A stretch of 64,000 nucleotides of DNA. Origin: Anaeramoeba flamelloides. Its lineage: Eukaryota; Metamonada; Anaeramoebidae. The translations under genes and the position numbers were made by a program. The DNA lies in NCBI GenBank assembly GCA_027625915.1, contig JANTQA010000076.1, forward strand, positions 4,031,501 through 4,095,500, in the 5' to 3' direction. Shown in pieces: positions 24,126-36,799 of this stretch. The notes under the pieces were generated by a model. The model saw nothing but the letters and a program-made list of their open reading frames with translations. It did no database searches and was not told where the DNA came from. Positions within the stretch are counted from its first letter, which is position 1. The number at the start of each line of letters is the position of its first letter.

Positions 24126-24548
24126 TTTTTTTTATTAATGAGAAATATAAAGAATATTTTTGAAATTTACTTATAATTTGATAAATATTAAAAACATAAA
24201 GGTAATCTTCCAGTATTGGAAAAGAATAGAGATTAACATAAGATTTTACTCAATTCTTTGTTAATCCCAGAATTCAGCAGACAGCGTATATATTTTTTTT
24301 AAATTGGAAATGTCAATATTTTTATTATTTTTTATATTAATATTTTAATTATTCTTCTTAACCCACCTCTTTAGTATTTTCTAATTTTTCTTTAAATATT
24401 CCTTACACACAATAAATATATTATTATTATTTAACCTTGGAGTTTTTAATTCATCTAATTTACACTGATCCCATAACTTATCTTTCGAATTTTTTTAAAG
24501 ATTTTCTTCTTTTTTTAATTTGGCGCCATAACAAATCAAAAATAATTG

Positions 24549-24579
<31 letters not shown>

Positions 24580-24689
24580 TGAAGAAAGTCAATTTTAAAG
24601 AAATTCTTTGAAAACCCTAATTTAGCTTTAATAAAAGTGAACATTTGTAATTTATTTTATATCTAATCAATACATATATTATTAAACAA

Positions 24690-24960
24690 TCTTAATGACA
24701 AGAATTTCAATTTTCCAAAGAAATTGAGAAATTTTGCATAAGATGGTCCTATGAAAGGGGTATATATTTTTATAAAATATTTGATCTTTTAGTAAAATTA
24801 AAAGTTGTTTTGGGTTTTTCTTTTATGATTATCAACTCTTATCCGAAATTTATTATTTCTCTCATTTGTAAAAAATCTTTTTTTTTGGTTGATTCTTAAA
24901 TAAAAAAGTGAATTTTTCATTTTTATATGGGTAACTATGAGTGAATGGAACTTTATTTAT
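24690..24960. mobile_element. TIR element family J, partial copy 1
   Basis: It shares AAAGAAATTGAGAAATTTTG, GATTATCAACTCT, TTGGTTGATTCTTAAA and AAGTGAATTTTTCATTTTT, in the same order, with 61470-61740. The right end (GGGTAACTATGAGTGAATGG) is a mutated version of the J terminus. A very long poly(T) lies just to its left. No ORF. Confidence 0.55.
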
Positions 24961-25299
24961 AAAAAAAATTCCAAAAATTTGTCGAGATTTAAAATATCTA
25001 TACCTATATGCTACATTATACTTTACATTCAATTTTGTGATTATTTTGAATTTTAAGATAATAGATAAATTTAATTTTTTCAACTTTTAGTTAATAGATA
25101 TTCTCATTTTATTTTTTGAATTACATAACCTATTTATTTTGATCAAAAACTTTTTTTGAACTCTTACTATTATTTTAACTTTTTTTTTTTTTTTTTTTTG
25201 AGTTAATCTAATATTTAATCAGGAAGAAATGATATTTAGTTTAATTATCTGAAAAGACCAATCCCAGTCTATATAAATTTTGTGTTGTCAAAGTATCAG

Positions 25300-25962
25300 G
25301 AATAGTTTTTCAAATAGTAATTCTTTTTGAGAATTGGACTTTGAAGAGCAAATCAGAAATAAGTAGAATAAAACACACCAAATAATTCTTGATATTCTGT
25401 CTGAAAGAAAACAAAAAATCATAAAATTTTTGTAAAAATTGAAAATATTAAATTCTAAGATAACTAATTAAGTAAAACAACAATGTTAATTTTGATTCTC
25501 TAATTAAAGATCTGTGAAAATTACAAAAAAAATCAATATCATTTTTTCATACTTTCCTTTTAGGAATTAATCCCCAAAACGAAGTTTGTTGGTATTTGTG
25601 GTTTCTAATTGAAAAAGGAAATGAAAATGAAGTGAAAATTTTTCAGATTTATGAAACAAATATCAAGATCAGATCAAAGATCGAATAGAATTCCAAAAGA
25701 AATCAATCTGATTTTTCTACAATCATTACAACTATTTCAATAACATTTTAACAACAAGGTTTTACCAAGTGACAATCGATCTTAGAATAAAAAAAAATTT
25801 GAAAATTAATTCCATGAAAGAAAAAAAAAAAAATCTGAAAAAATGATTTTAATTTTGAAAATTTTCAAAATAAATTTTTTTTTTCTAATATCTATGCAAA
25901 CCCTTTTAACACACTTAATCTACTCAACACAACTGCACCCCATTGACTAGAAAATAGTTTAT
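25300..25962. mobile_element. TIR element family D, copy 2 (inverted relative to copy 1)
   Basis: Its sequence is the approximate reverse complement of 9650-10260. Landmarks include AACGAAGTTTGTTGGTATTTG, AAATGAAAATGAAGTGAAAA, ATCAAGATCAGATCAAAGATC and the degraded terminus CAACTGCACCCCATTGACTAG followed by AAAATAGTTT. The hairpin element I lies inside, near 25545-25650. The outer left boundary is uncertain. Confidence 0.65.
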
Positions 25963-26243
25963 AAGGGAAGAAATAAATCTTGATCAATTATTATTTGATA
26001 ATAAATATGAAAATTTCTTTTTGACGATTTTTGAAATGGAGTTTGATTTGCTTGTTCTATTGTTATTCAAAATATTAAAATTTAAAATTTAAAATTTCTC
26101 TCAAGATTAAAAACACCCAATGAAAAATGAAATTCTATTCAAAATTTTATTTATATTAAAGAAAAAACTAAATTCTATTAAATCTCGGTATATTAAAAAT
26201 TTAATCTCTTTTTTTATTATCTAATTTTTTAATACAATTTATT

Positions 26244-27707
26244 TTAGTAATCCATTTTCTCATTCTCTTTATCCTTCTCTTCCCCTTTCTCTTCCAACAC
26301 CCTTTCCACGTTCTCTTCCAACTTCTTTTCCACTTCCCCTTTCTCTTCCTCATTAATTTTTTCTTGATTATTGACTTCCTTAATATCCTTATTTAAGCAA
26401 ATATAATTTTTTGGAACCAAAAATACATTTTTTTTGAATTTTTTTTTCCTTTTTTTCAAATGAAACACCTCGACGGTCATATACACTGCAGGAAACAATG
26501 TAGCAACCACCTTCACCGGGAAAGAATTGTTTGGGAAGGTGTGCACATATTTTTCAACAAGTTCATAAATATGGTGTTCAGGTATTAAGATTTTTAAAAA
26601 TGGAAGCAGGATGGTGGGCTGCCAAGGAAACTCTTTGGACAAATATAATTTGCAACTAAGTTTTTTTTTTTTTTTAAGAACCTTGGCGCCAGACCATTTT
26701 TGTCGGTCGATATCCCTCATGATTGCAATATATTGGAAATTTTTCAGATCATATATTTTACAATTCTCAAACAAACCAACTTTGTTCACCTTTTTTTTCC
26801 CAAAAATGGACTTTTTTCGAACGAAGGATGCCTCTTCGACGTCAAAAATGACTTTGACATTATTAGTTCTTCGGAAGAATTCAAAATCCTTTTTGACATC
26901 CTTGAGTTGCAGTTGCTGCATTTGTTGTGTTAAATTGAAGTACTCTTTTTTTTCGTTGTCAACAACAACGATGTCATTGCTGATCTCTGGATTCAAAATT
27001 ATCGTCATTTTGCTTCTTTTCCATCCCTTCCCAAACCCAATCATGGTGAAGTCCACACGCAATTTATTGCCCTGCTTACGGACGTGGTATTCATCAGAAG
27101 GACAAAAAAAGGAGATGAAGGGAACAAGCGTTGAGATTTTCCAGCGTATTTTCAAATCAAAGCTCTCGGGTTCGATTTCGCCAACAAGCTTGACTAGCGT
27201 TTTAATCTTTTCATGATATAATTGATTTGATCTCAATTGGCAGCTATAGTACAGCAACAAGGAAATGTCCTCTCTTTTGTAGAGATTGCTTTCTTGTAAA
27301 ACTGTCCATCTGCTAATTGTTTTAACTAACGGATCTGCACCGTTTTTTAATAACAGTTTCACCTTTTTGAGATCCTCAACCTTAACAGCAGTGACTAATG
27401 GCAGTTCAAGATTTTGCTTGTGATATTTCTCACTTTCGTTCAAGTCTGGTTGCTTTACTTTTAAATACTTTTTTAGTTCTGTGTATTTTCCTTTTTTGAT
27501 AAGCAGATCAATCTCCTTTTCTTTTGTTGTTTCTTCATTTTTTTTATTATTTTTTTGGTTTTTGCTCTTGTTTTTGTCCTGGGTTTTGTTTTTGTTTTTG
27601 GTTTTGGTTTTGCTGTTATTTTGATTTTGGTTAGAATTTATATTTTTTGTTTCGTTTTTTGGTTTCTTTGTATTCTTTTCTTTTAATCCATTTCTTTTTT
27701 TCGACAT
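26244..27707 (-). CDS. ANKRD13: ANKRD13-family ankyrin/GPCR-chaperone protein
   Basis: ANKRD13 proteins combine a short ankyrin region with a GPCR-chaperone domain. In animals they assist receptor biogenesis in the ER (ANKRD13C) or bind ubiquitinated receptors (ANKRD13A/B/D). Here a Lys/Asn/Gln-rich N-terminus of about 65 residues precedes degenerate ankyrin repeats (about 70-155; KLLLKNGADPLVK, RWTVLQES). The chaperone domain follows at about 185-435: IRWKISTLVPFISFFCPSDE, GNKLRVDFTMIGFGKGW, YFNLTQQMQQL, then CKLYLSKEFPW and FPVKVVATLFPAVYMTVEVF. Each aligns with the same place in human ANKRD13A. The last 50 residues are acidic and Lys/Glu-rich. I see no clear ubiquitin-interacting motif, so it is closer in layout to ANKRD13C. 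The start at 27707 (MSKKRNG) gives 487 aa; the frame stays open upstream but only into non-conserved hydrophobic sequence. Single exon. Confidence 0.9.
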   Translation of the reverse strand: MSKKRNGLKEKNTKKPKNETKNINSNQNQNNSKTKTKNKNKTQDKNKSKNQKNNKKNEETTKEKEIDLLIKKGKYTELKKYLKVKQPDLNESEKYHKQNLELPLVTAVKVEDLKKVKLLLKNGADPLVKTISRWTVLQESNLYKREDISLLLYYSCQLRSNQLYHEKIKTLVKLVGEIEPESFDLKIRWKISTLVPFISFFCPSDEYHVRKQGNKLRVDFTMIGFGKGWKRSKMTIILNPEISNDIVVVDNEKKEYFNLTQQMQQLQLKDVKKDFEFFRRTNNVKVIFDVEEASFVRKKSIFGKKKVNKVGLFENCKIYDLKNFQYIAIMRDIDRQKWSGAKVLKKKKKLSCKLYLSKEFPWQPTILLPFLKILIPEHHIYELVEKYVHTFPNNSFPVKVVATLFPAVYMTVEVFHLKKRKKKFKKNVFLVPKNYICLNKDIKEVNNQEKINEEEKGEVEKKLEENVERVLEEKGEEKDKENEKMDY

Positions 27708-28117
27708 AATAGAAATTAAAAAAAATGAAAAATTAACTGCAGAATCAATTTGAAAATATATCATTAATTTTAACAAGTATTTCACTTTTACAAATCTTCT
27801 ATTCTAGAAAAACGTTTGAAAGTTTGTAACTTGTCTGTAAGGTTTATGAAAGACTATTAAAATGGAAGGAGATATTAGGATTTTTCAATAATTTAATTAA
27901 TCCCTATTGTAAAATTTAAGGCAAGATTAATATTTCACTAATAAATGAGTATTCAAGTCGCCAATAATAATTTACCACTCTATTTGTTTAATTTAACCTT
28001 TTTTATTTAAAAAAATGGTAGAATTATATATGAAAATAAAAAAATTTTGAAAGAATTAAAAAAAGTGAATAAACTTTTATATTATCTAAGTTATTTGAAA
28101 AACAATAGCAAGAATTA

Positions 28118-28317
28118 CAGTCAGTTCCACTTTTAAGGTAAAAACTTTGAAAGTAATTTAATACACAGAAAAAAATCCAAATTAAGACCCTTATTTTTCA
28201 GATATTTTTTTTATACAAATTATTTTTGATAGAATCCAAATTTTGTGTCTTAATTTGAAAATTTTTCCATGCTTTAATTTTCGTTGAAAGTTTGAGACTG
28301 AATTGTGGAACTGACTG
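28118..28317. mobile_element. Mariner-like MITE, family A, copy 2 (best ends)
   Basis: The left end is CAGTCAGTTCCACTTTTAAG and the right end TGTGGAACTGACTG, with TA on both sides (28116-28117 and 28318-28319). The length is 200 bp, nearly palindromic, with inner arms CCAAATTAAGAC facing GTCTTAATTTG. No ORF. It sits upstream of ANKRD13 in non-genic DNA. Confidence 0.9.
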
Positions 28318-28329
28318 TATTTATAGTAA

Positions 28330-31030
28330 AACAATTACTATGTTAATTACTTATTTTTTTGTTTTTAATTTAAATTTGAGAATCACAAACCAAAATTAAA
28401 AAAAAATTCTATTTTAAAAAGATAATTTTACCCAATATACCTCTGATCTGTAGGAGATTTAGATTTATTACCTTTTAAAGATTTCTTTTTTTTTTTTTTT
28501 TTTTTTGAAAAATATAATAAAAAAGTATTTCTTTATCTAATTTTTTTTTATTTAATAAGAAAAACATTAATGGATTGTGTATCTTAATGCATATGATTTA
28601 CCTACTGAATAAAAAGATAAAACACAAAATACTGATATAAGTTTAATTTCAAAAACTGGGGTAGATTTTTTATCAAAAAAAAATTGTTTAATTGTTTTTT
28701 TTTGGATAATAATGTATTTTACTGAGGGTTTAGATATCATAATCAATATAGATTAATAAATAAAAATAAAGTGTAATCATTTTATTTTTTGAAATACAAA
28801 TGAAAAAAGAAAATAAAAACATTAATAAAGTTTACCCATAATTTTGAAAATTGGCTTATTCAAAGTTATGTCTGAAATATTTTAATTTATTTTCCTTTTA
28901 CAAATTTTTTTAGGTAAGGTTTGTATAAAGAATTTTATTGATTTAAATCATAAAAAAACTTTGTAAAATTAGTTTGTCATCAAAATTTTCTTTCTATTGA
29001 GCTGTTTTAGATATTTGAGCTAATAGATTTACAAAAAATATAAATTAAACATAAAATTTTAATCAATTTATTTGAATTTATTTGTATTGTAAAAAATAGA
29101 TCAAGTAACAATTATTAAAAAACAATAAATAATATTCTTGCTTATTAGGCTTAATTTTCTATTAACACTATTTATGAATATTAGTGAAAATTCTGATAAG
29201 AATTATTTAAAAATTTTATAAAATTAATTTGCCTCCAAGATCCCAATAAAATGAAAAAAAAAATAATAAAAACAGAAGATTTTAAATTACGGAGAAATTA
29301 ATGTAAATTACAATCAAAGATGTTTGGAATACTAAAATTGCTTAGGACCAAAATTTCTATTATTACATTCTGATATATTTACAACAGCATGGTAAAAAAA
29401 ACAATCTCAAAAATAAAATTCAATTTAATCATTTTTACTAATTTATCCAATAATAAACTATATTTCATTGAAAGAAAAAAAATATGTTTTTTTCTATGAA
29501 ATTTTTATATAAAGTCGTTTATTTTCGATACCCAACCTATTTTCTAGGAGTACTTTCAATTTTTTTTTTAAAAAAATGATTTTAATTCAATAAAATATAT
29601 ATTAAATAGGCATATGATTGAATTCCAAATGAGAAATCAGAACTGTTTAATTTAGATTTTTTAAAAAAATTAAGAAAGGATATCTATAGATAAATCTACA
29701 ATTAAAATTTCAAATTAATTTCTTTAAAAATTATTTCTCATTCTTTAAAGGTTTTTAACAATTAAAAGGAATTAAATATAATGTTATATTTTAAATCTCA
29801 TGATGAAATACTAAAAAATTGATTTATGAAAATTTGAGTCCATAAGCCACTTTTTTACACTAATAAAAATAACCTAAAAAAATATAAATTTTTAGAAAAA
29901 AAATATTTTTGCCAAAAATCAATTAATATATATATATATAAATACGATCAAAAAAAAAAAAACTAAATTAACTAAAAAATTTTCATTTAAATCCCATATT
30001 TTTTTCATTATTTCTTTTTCTTATTCTCTAATACCCTTCAAATCAAATAAAAATAATAATCTAGATATTTAAATGCAATTAATATTTAAATTTAATTTAA
30101 CAGAAAAAGAAAATTACTTTTTGTTTTATCTTGCTATATAAGAGTACTCATTACGTAATTACTAAATTCTCAAAATTTATTGAATTTAATTAAAATTTTC
30201 CAGTTTAAAAATTGTTTAAAAAACTTGTTTTATACAAAATAACCAAAAAAATTCGAAATATCAATTTTTTTTTCCATTAAATCACTTATGAAGAAAAAGT
30301 AAAAAATCAACACAATAATCCACATTGAAGTATAGTTAATTTTGTGATTCAAATGAATCTAATAAATCAATATATTTTCTTAATAATTGAAAAACTCGAC
30401 CAAATTCCAAAAATTGTAAATCATTTGAAATAAGAAAATGGAAATAAAAAAAAAAATGTTCGGTATTATTCAATAACAACTAATAATTAAATCTATTTAA
30501 TAATTCACTTTAGAATCATTCTATAAATCAAAGAACTAAATATTATAAAAATAAAGAAAAAATAAAACAAAAAACAAAAAACTAAAAAAAAAGCTAGTAT
30601 AAATTTTGAAATAAGCATTACTGATTTTTTATAACTGAACTTTCACTCAAATAAAGTTAACAACAAGATTTTTTTGCTAATAATTAAAATTCATATTAAA
30701 AGATATTATAGACTCACAATTTTCTAAAATGATTATTTTTCTTTTCAAAAGATCTCTTTTTTTTACCACATGAAATTTTTTACAAAAAAGTAACAGAAAA
30801 AAAAAAAAATAATCTCAAAAAAAAAAAAGAAATTGCCACAAAAAGTTTCGAAAAAAAAGAAAAACAAAAAAAAGAAAAAGAAAAAAAAAAGAAAGGTTTG
30901 TAAAAGCAAAATAAATATTTGTAAAATTAGAAAAAATGATTCTGATCCTAAAAATTAGAAAATATTTTTTTTCTAAAGAATATGTAGAATAAACCCACAA
31001 AACAACCCCCATTAATATTATTAGGTGAGT
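28330..31030. other. Intergenic region with nothing recognisable
   Basis: It is very A/T-rich with long poly(A)/poly(T) runs and an (AT)n run near 29925. The short ORF near 30815-31012 on the minus strand is a product of a poly(A) stretch. No gene or element could be supported. Confidence 0.5.
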
Positions 31031-31039
31031 GTTAATTTT

Positions 31040-31610
31040 TGAAAAATAGTTTACAATCCTTCTTTTTTTTTACTATTAAACTTTGTTTCATTCAAAGGTG
31101 CCAACATTTTTTTCAACTATCAATTATTTTTTATAAATTTCCCTAATGAGATTAAATAAGAAATAATTAGTTAATAATAAATACCAAAGAATCGTTGATA
31201 TCGTATCAAGTAAAACTAATTAATCAATATATTTTCTTAAAAATTAATAAACTTGGATTCTTAGAGCCCCTATTATGAAAAATAATAATGTTCATTTTGA
31301 TCCTCAATTGAAGATCAAATAAAATTCTAATAAAAATGAGTAAGATTTTTGTAAAATCATTCTCATGAGTTCAATTACATCCGAATACAAAGTTTTTATC
31401 TAGAGTCCGAATATTGATCTTGCCATATAAAAAACAATTGCAAACGAATTAGTATAAAAAAAAAAAAAAAAAAGAAATATGAAAAAATGATTTCAATTTG
31501 AAATATCCAAAAATAATTTTTTCTATAATATACATTCAAATCCTTTAAACTCATGTACTTCACTTATTACAACTGGACACCTTTGACTGGAAAATAGTAT
31601 CTTGCAAATT
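31040..31610. mobile_element. TIR element family D, copy 3
   Basis: It matches the copy at 60.6-61.15 kb in order: ATCAATTATTTTTTATAAATT, then TTTTGATCCTCAATTGAAGA within an almost perfect palindrome (31297-31319), then a GATCTTGCCAT-type word. It ends with TTACAACTGGACACCTTTGA followed by CTGGAAAATAG, the mutated D terminus. The left end is not clear. Confidence 0.6.
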
Positions 31611-31817
31611 TTCTTTAATATTTCATTTTCCTTTAAATTTACAGAAAACCTTAAAAAGAAATAATTCCAATAAAGTGAAAATCTTTATCCCTTAATAACT
31701 TATTATCAAATAAGCTACGTTTAGAGATGATGATGATGATTATTATTATTTATTTCTATATATAATCAAAAAAAAAAAAGAAATAAAAAAATAATAATTA
31801 TTTTTAAAAAATAAAAT

Positions 31818-34800
31818 TTAATCTACATTGGAACTTGTAGAAACTATTTCAAGATTGCTATCGATATCTTCGGTTTGTGATGATATCTCTGTATTTTCTT
31901 TTTTTGATAATGATTGCAATTCTAATTGTTCTTGCACAATATCTTGGTGAACATTTTTTTCATTTTTATGTAAGATCTCTCTTTTTTGGAGATTATTATC
32001 ATCAAAACTTTCATTGCTATAGCTAATCATTCCACCCACGTCTAAATTGTCAATACCATCCAGGCCAACATAATAGGTATCGTTTGGGAGATACCACCAA
32101 GTCAAAATAATTAAATAAAAATTGAATACACCATATGCTACCAACATTGTAGAAATTGGTATCAGGATACAAATTGATAACAAAAAAAGAAAAAAGAAAG
32201 AAAAGTGGATTTTCCTTCCATCAACATTTTTGATTTTTTTAAATCTCCCGAGGGCAGAGACGATAAGCCATAAAACACATAATATATTTACCACAATTAA
32301 CATTATATTAGCAGTTTGAAACAAAGTTTTATTCGCATTTTTTACAATAGACTGATAAGGGAAGACAAAAACTATTAATACAAAATTGAGAAATAATAAT
32401 ATTAATCTTGGTAAAAAATATTTTCTTTTAAATCTTTCTTCAACCATTTCTGATAACTTGTCAAGCATCGAAAACCAAAAAAAATATATATTTATCAGAA
32501 AAAATGCAGAGGTGATTGAGCATAGAATCGTTATATTGTCACCATATAGATATAATAATGGGAAAAATGGTTGATTATAAATAATTAATAGAAAGATCAA
32601 ATAAAAAATCCATTTCTGTTCAAAAGTTAATTGATGATATAAAATTTTGTTTGTTTTTCGGGTGAAATAAATCATCAAAATAAGCGAAATAAGCAAAAAA
32701 AAGTAATGGTAATATATTAAAAATAAACTTGTTTTTCTTGAAGAATATTGAAACTATAAATAATTTTTTTTGTTTTTGTTTTATTATTATTTATTTATTA
32801 GAGGTTAAAATGATAATATGTTTTTGGTGTTTTAAATTTTTAGATTACGATTGCAAATTACAAATGATGATTTTTTTTTTTTTTTTTTTTTTTGAATTAC
32901 TCAAAAAATTGAACCAAAAAATGTAAAAGTGTTAAGGATAGAATTAAAAGGACAAAACAGCAATAAATAATTTCAAAGATTGTTTTTTTAGATTTTTTTA
33001 TTTAATTTTTTTATGAAAAAAAGTGATAGATAAGTTGATTTTTGAGTTTTTTTAGTTTTTATAATGTTAAAACACTTTTATGGAAAAATAAAATTTAAAA
33101 TTTTAAGTTAGACAAAACTAATACTTTAATTAAAATTCCGTCTCTGGGTAATAAAGTTTATTTGCTAATATAATCAACATTAAAGAACTGAGAAATCTTT
33201 GAGACTATGGTATTTATTGTTGTTATTTGTAATGCTATTATTGAAAATTCTATAGTCTAGAAAAAAAGGTGTTTTTTTTTTTGGCAGTAAAAAATTTTAA
33301 ATTTCTTGGATGAATGAATTTTAAATTAATTCAACTTTGAGATATTTATTTTACTAGATAATAACTAATAGTTTTTAAAAATTCTGTATTTTTCTAATAA
33401 AACTGTCATATCCTGAAAAAAAAAATTACAAATGATAAATAATTTATGTCCGTAGAGTGCCTAGGTTTTTTTTAATTTCAGAAATTAAAAGAAAATTATA
33501 TAAATTTTCTTTTTATTTCTAAAAATAAAAAAAACCTAATGGTGGTTTTCCAGGATTCAAAATGATGGAGAAAAATCTTTGAATTTTACACTATTCTTTC
33601 GAATTCTGGAAAAGTGCCGTTAGGTTTTCTTGAGTTTTCTGATTATTTGGAAAATCAATATATTTTCGTTAGTTTTTTTTTGGTTTTCTATTTTATTTGG
33701 AAAATCTATTGATTTTCGTTAGGCTTTTTTTTTATTTTTGAAATTAACAGAAAATTTAATAAAATTTCTTTTTATTTCTAAAAATAAAAAAAACCTAATG
33801 ATACTTTTCCAGTATTTTAAAAAACCTAATAACTGGAAGAGGAAATGAATTTCCTCCATTCAAAATAAAAATAAAAAAAATTATTGAATTTTGTTTATTT
33901 TTTTTTTACTTTTGATTCCTTTTCCAAATCTAAAATTAAAAAACAAAAGGAGTAGTATTCCAGTATTTAAAAAATTAATATTTAGAACTTCCAAAAATAA
34001 CTATTTTTGTAATTTTTTAATTCCAAAGATTTAACTCAATAATAGTATATAAACCTAAAGACTGGTTATTGTTATTTCCTTTTTTTATAAACCTAATTGT
34101 ATTTTAGATATTTCCTAGATTTCACAAATAATTTGTCAAAAAATAATACCCAAAAGTTAATATGTTTAATTTTTTTAAAAATAAAACGAATTTTTTAACA
34201 AGTAATCTACATTTCGAGACAAATTAGAAAGATATTTTTGAACTTGAAAAGTCTGAATATTGATGGTTTACCCTTTAAATTTGTCTCGAAATTAAGATTT
34301 TTTTCTATAATTGTTGGGTTTTTTACTAATACATAGATTATTTTTAATTGATGAGATCAACAAATATTACAACACAACTAATCGATTGTTTTCAAAAAGT
34401 GTTTTTTAATGGATCACTAATGTGATTTATCTTTGATCGCTAATATACTTTAATTTTAGACTTTTCTGTGGTAGAATTTAATCTATTGATTGATAGCACA
34501 ATTTGAAAATACCAAATAAAAAAGAAAAATATTAACAGATCTGGGAATTAACACAAAATTTCCATTCTCACTTGATTTGAATTAAGTTGGTTGACTTTTT
34601 CTGGAACAAAAATTATACACAAAAAGGAAAAAAAAAAACATCAATTGGTTCTCAAAAGGGGAGACAAAGATCGCATACCTCAACCATAACCTTGTCAAAA
34701 AAAATTATTGATTGTTCATCAGCTTTGATTTCAATGTCAACATAATAGGTAACAAATGCTGCATAATTTTTAATAATTGTTATTGGGCTACACAATCCTT

Positions 34801-35420
34801 CTTTTAAGCAAACTATATTAAAATTGTTCGCTGATTGTGAAATTGGATCAGTTTGTGAATTACCAGAATTACCATAAATTTCTGATTCAACAAAAACTGA
34901 TGTTTCGATTCTTTCATCAAGATTGTTATACAAATAGATTTGCAATTGAATTTGTCCGTTTAGTCGTTCCAAATTATCGATAGAAGATGTGATGTGAATA
35001 TAATTCTTTGGTAACGATGTGAATTTTGAACGAGCAGCAAATTGTTAACAAAGTTAGGAAAGGAAAGGAAAAGAAAAGAAAAAAAATTATTGTTATTAAA
35101 GGGAAGGTTCGGGTTTGGTTCAGCGAAAGAATTAAAAAGCAAGCAATTTTGGTTAATTGTAAAGAATAAGAAACCTGAATATTTGAAGTCTCTGTTGTTG
35201 TTGATTTTTCTAAAGGTTGATTGTATTGTGTAAGGCAGAGGAAAAATAATAAGATGTAGAGGATGGACAAAATAAGAAAGGAACAGAAACACTTCCATTT
35301 ATTTATCCTCTCAATTTTCATCATTTGAAAGAGATTGGTAAACGAGAAAACAAACCAAGCAAATCTTTGAAGATATAAAATGAATAAAAAATGGTAGTTT
35401 CTTAAAGTCCAGAATTGCAT
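31818..35420 (-). CDS. Wntless/TMEM181-like GOST seven-helix membrane protein (3 exons)
   Basis: GOST proteins have a lumenal GOLD-like beta domain followed by seven helices and act as cargo or sorting receptors in the secretory pathway; Wntless carries lipidated Wnt. The inferred exons are 35420-35175, 35005-34679 and 32753-31818; all joins are phase 0, giving 502 aa. Exon 1 holds a signal anchor (MMKIERINKWKCF, then a long hydrophobic run). Exon 2 is the lumenal domain, with a likely disulphide pair in IVCLKEGLCSP. Exon 3 has the helices. Matches to Wntless/TMEM181 are EQKWIFYLIFLLIIYNQPFF near residue 240-255, RKYFLPRLILLFLN, and AYGVFNFYLIILTWWYLP near 397. The cytosolic tail is acidic and Ser/Asn-rich. 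The start is uncertain: ATG 35420 is first, but ATG 35324 gives a more typical signal anchor. Intron 2 (1925 bp) carries E and F repeats. Whether this is Wntless or TMEM181 cannot be told; TMEM181 is more likely in a protist. Confidence 0.85.
33445..33835. repeat. Hairpin-array repeat, family E, copy 2 (inside GOST intron 2)
   Basis: It begins near GTAGAGTGCCTAGG. A hairpin with TTTAATTTCAGAAATTAAAAG and its opposing half ends AAAAAACCTAATG. Next a second type (TTTTCCAGGATTCAAAAT facing ATTCTTTCGAATTCTGGAAA), then GTGCCGTTAGGTTTTCTTGA and a third type, then the first type again. The alternation of hairpin types is the same as in the other E copies. It lies within the 1925 bp intron. Confidence 0.65.
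33975..34490. repeat. Repeat family F, copy 2 (inside GOST intron 2)
   Basis: It aligns along its length with the copies at 19.8-20.3 and 54.05-54.58 kb. The inner inverted repeat is perfect over 15 bp: ATTTCGAGACAAATT at 34211-34225 and its complement AATTTGTCTCGAAAT at 34278-34292. The copy ends with CTTTAATTTTAGACTTTTCT. No ORF. Confidence 0.75.
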
Positions 35421-35429
35421 TTTTTATGA

Positions 35430-36600
35430 GTCTTTAATCTTTTGATTTTCTCTCAGAAAACAAAAAGGTAAGACCAAAACATTTGAATCCTACAAAAGAG
35501 TTAACCGGTTTTAATTTTACCAAAATTTTTGAACAAAAATTTTAATTACAAAGAATAAATAGTGTGTTTCATCTTTTGGGGTTTAAAATTGGAATAATTT
35601 TTCGTATTTTCTAAAAGCTCACACATACTCGTAACTTATATCAGAATGTTGAAGAAAGATAAATTGTAATTTTGTACTTATATTGTAGGTAAACAACAAA
35701 AATGATCTAATAAATCTCCATTTTCTAATCCAGTTGGAATTGTAAAGGTTCAATTTAAAATAAATAATTATCAAACACTTCTATTTGATAGATTAGATTG
35801 GAACACCTTTACACAATATGTTACCGATTTTATTCAGAAATATATACTTTCTATTATCGAATTATATTAGAGAAATAAAGCCAAAATAATTGAATGCTTC
35901 ATGATACCAATTTTGGTGATAACATCCTCAAATTATAGAAAATCAAGTGAAATAAAAAAACTTGTAACCCAAAATATTTCAACAATAGTCATGGATATAT
36001 AAAATGATAAATAAGTAATTTTTTAAATTTCAATTACTATTTTAACCAGATAAAAATATTAAAATAAACGTAACAGCAAAGTTAATACAATAATTAAATC
36101 ATAATGTAATTGAAAAATCAAAATCCAAATCCGCGAATAAAATACGTTTAACCGAAAATTGATATTTCTAGAAATGAATTATATTATTTTAAAAAGTATA
36201 ATCTATTTTTATCATTTTGATAAATTCTAAAATGTATGTATTATATCCATGAATAATAGTTTTCAAAAAAAAATAATCAAAAATTTTGGAATTTTTTTCT
36301 TTTTAATAACTTCAATTATAATAAAAACTATTGGTTAATAAAAGATCTTTAATCAATAAATTTTTTTTTGGAGATTTTATACAATTTAAGTTCGAAAATC
36401 AAATTTTACCTTAAGTTTTATTTATAGTTTTTTTCAAATTCGTCATAAAAAATTTTAATAAATTTTTTTTTTCGAATAGTAATGTGGTTATTTTATTTTC
36501 TTGAAAATGTATTTTAAATCCAATCAATATCATTTTAAATTGATAATCAATTATTTTGACTAATAAATAATTATTTGTTCTTTTAAATTAGAAAGAATAT
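35430..36600. other. Intergenic region with nothing recognisable
   Basis: A/T-rich sequence upstream of the GOST gene. It presumably contains that gene's promoter, but no core element can be singled out from background TATA-like words. Confidence 0.4.
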
Positions 36601-36611
36601 TTTTTCTTTGA

Positions 36612-36795
36612 TTTTCCGTTAGGTTTTTTTTAATTTTTGGAATCAACAGTCAATTTAAGAAAAATTCGGTTTATATCAAAAAGTAAAAAAAAAACATAGA
36701 ACATTCTTGTTAGGTTTCCAGAATAGTAGAGAATATATATAAATATCAAAACATATATTTGACTCAAATTCTTTGGAATCCTGGAAAACCTATTA
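36612..36795. repeat. Hairpin-array repeat, family E, copy 3 (short)
   Basis: It starts CCGTTAGGTTTTTTTTAATT with a first hairpin, followed by TTAGGTTTCCAGAATAGTAG facing TTTGGAATCCTGGAAAACCT. Two hairpin units only. Confidence 0.6.
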
Positions 36796-36799
36796 AACA

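Noticed and set aside
26611-27216. 201-codon plus-strand ORF opposite ANKRD13
   Set aside because: It lies exactly over the conserved GPCR-chaperone domain on the other strand; its Phe-rich composition is that of an antisense frame.
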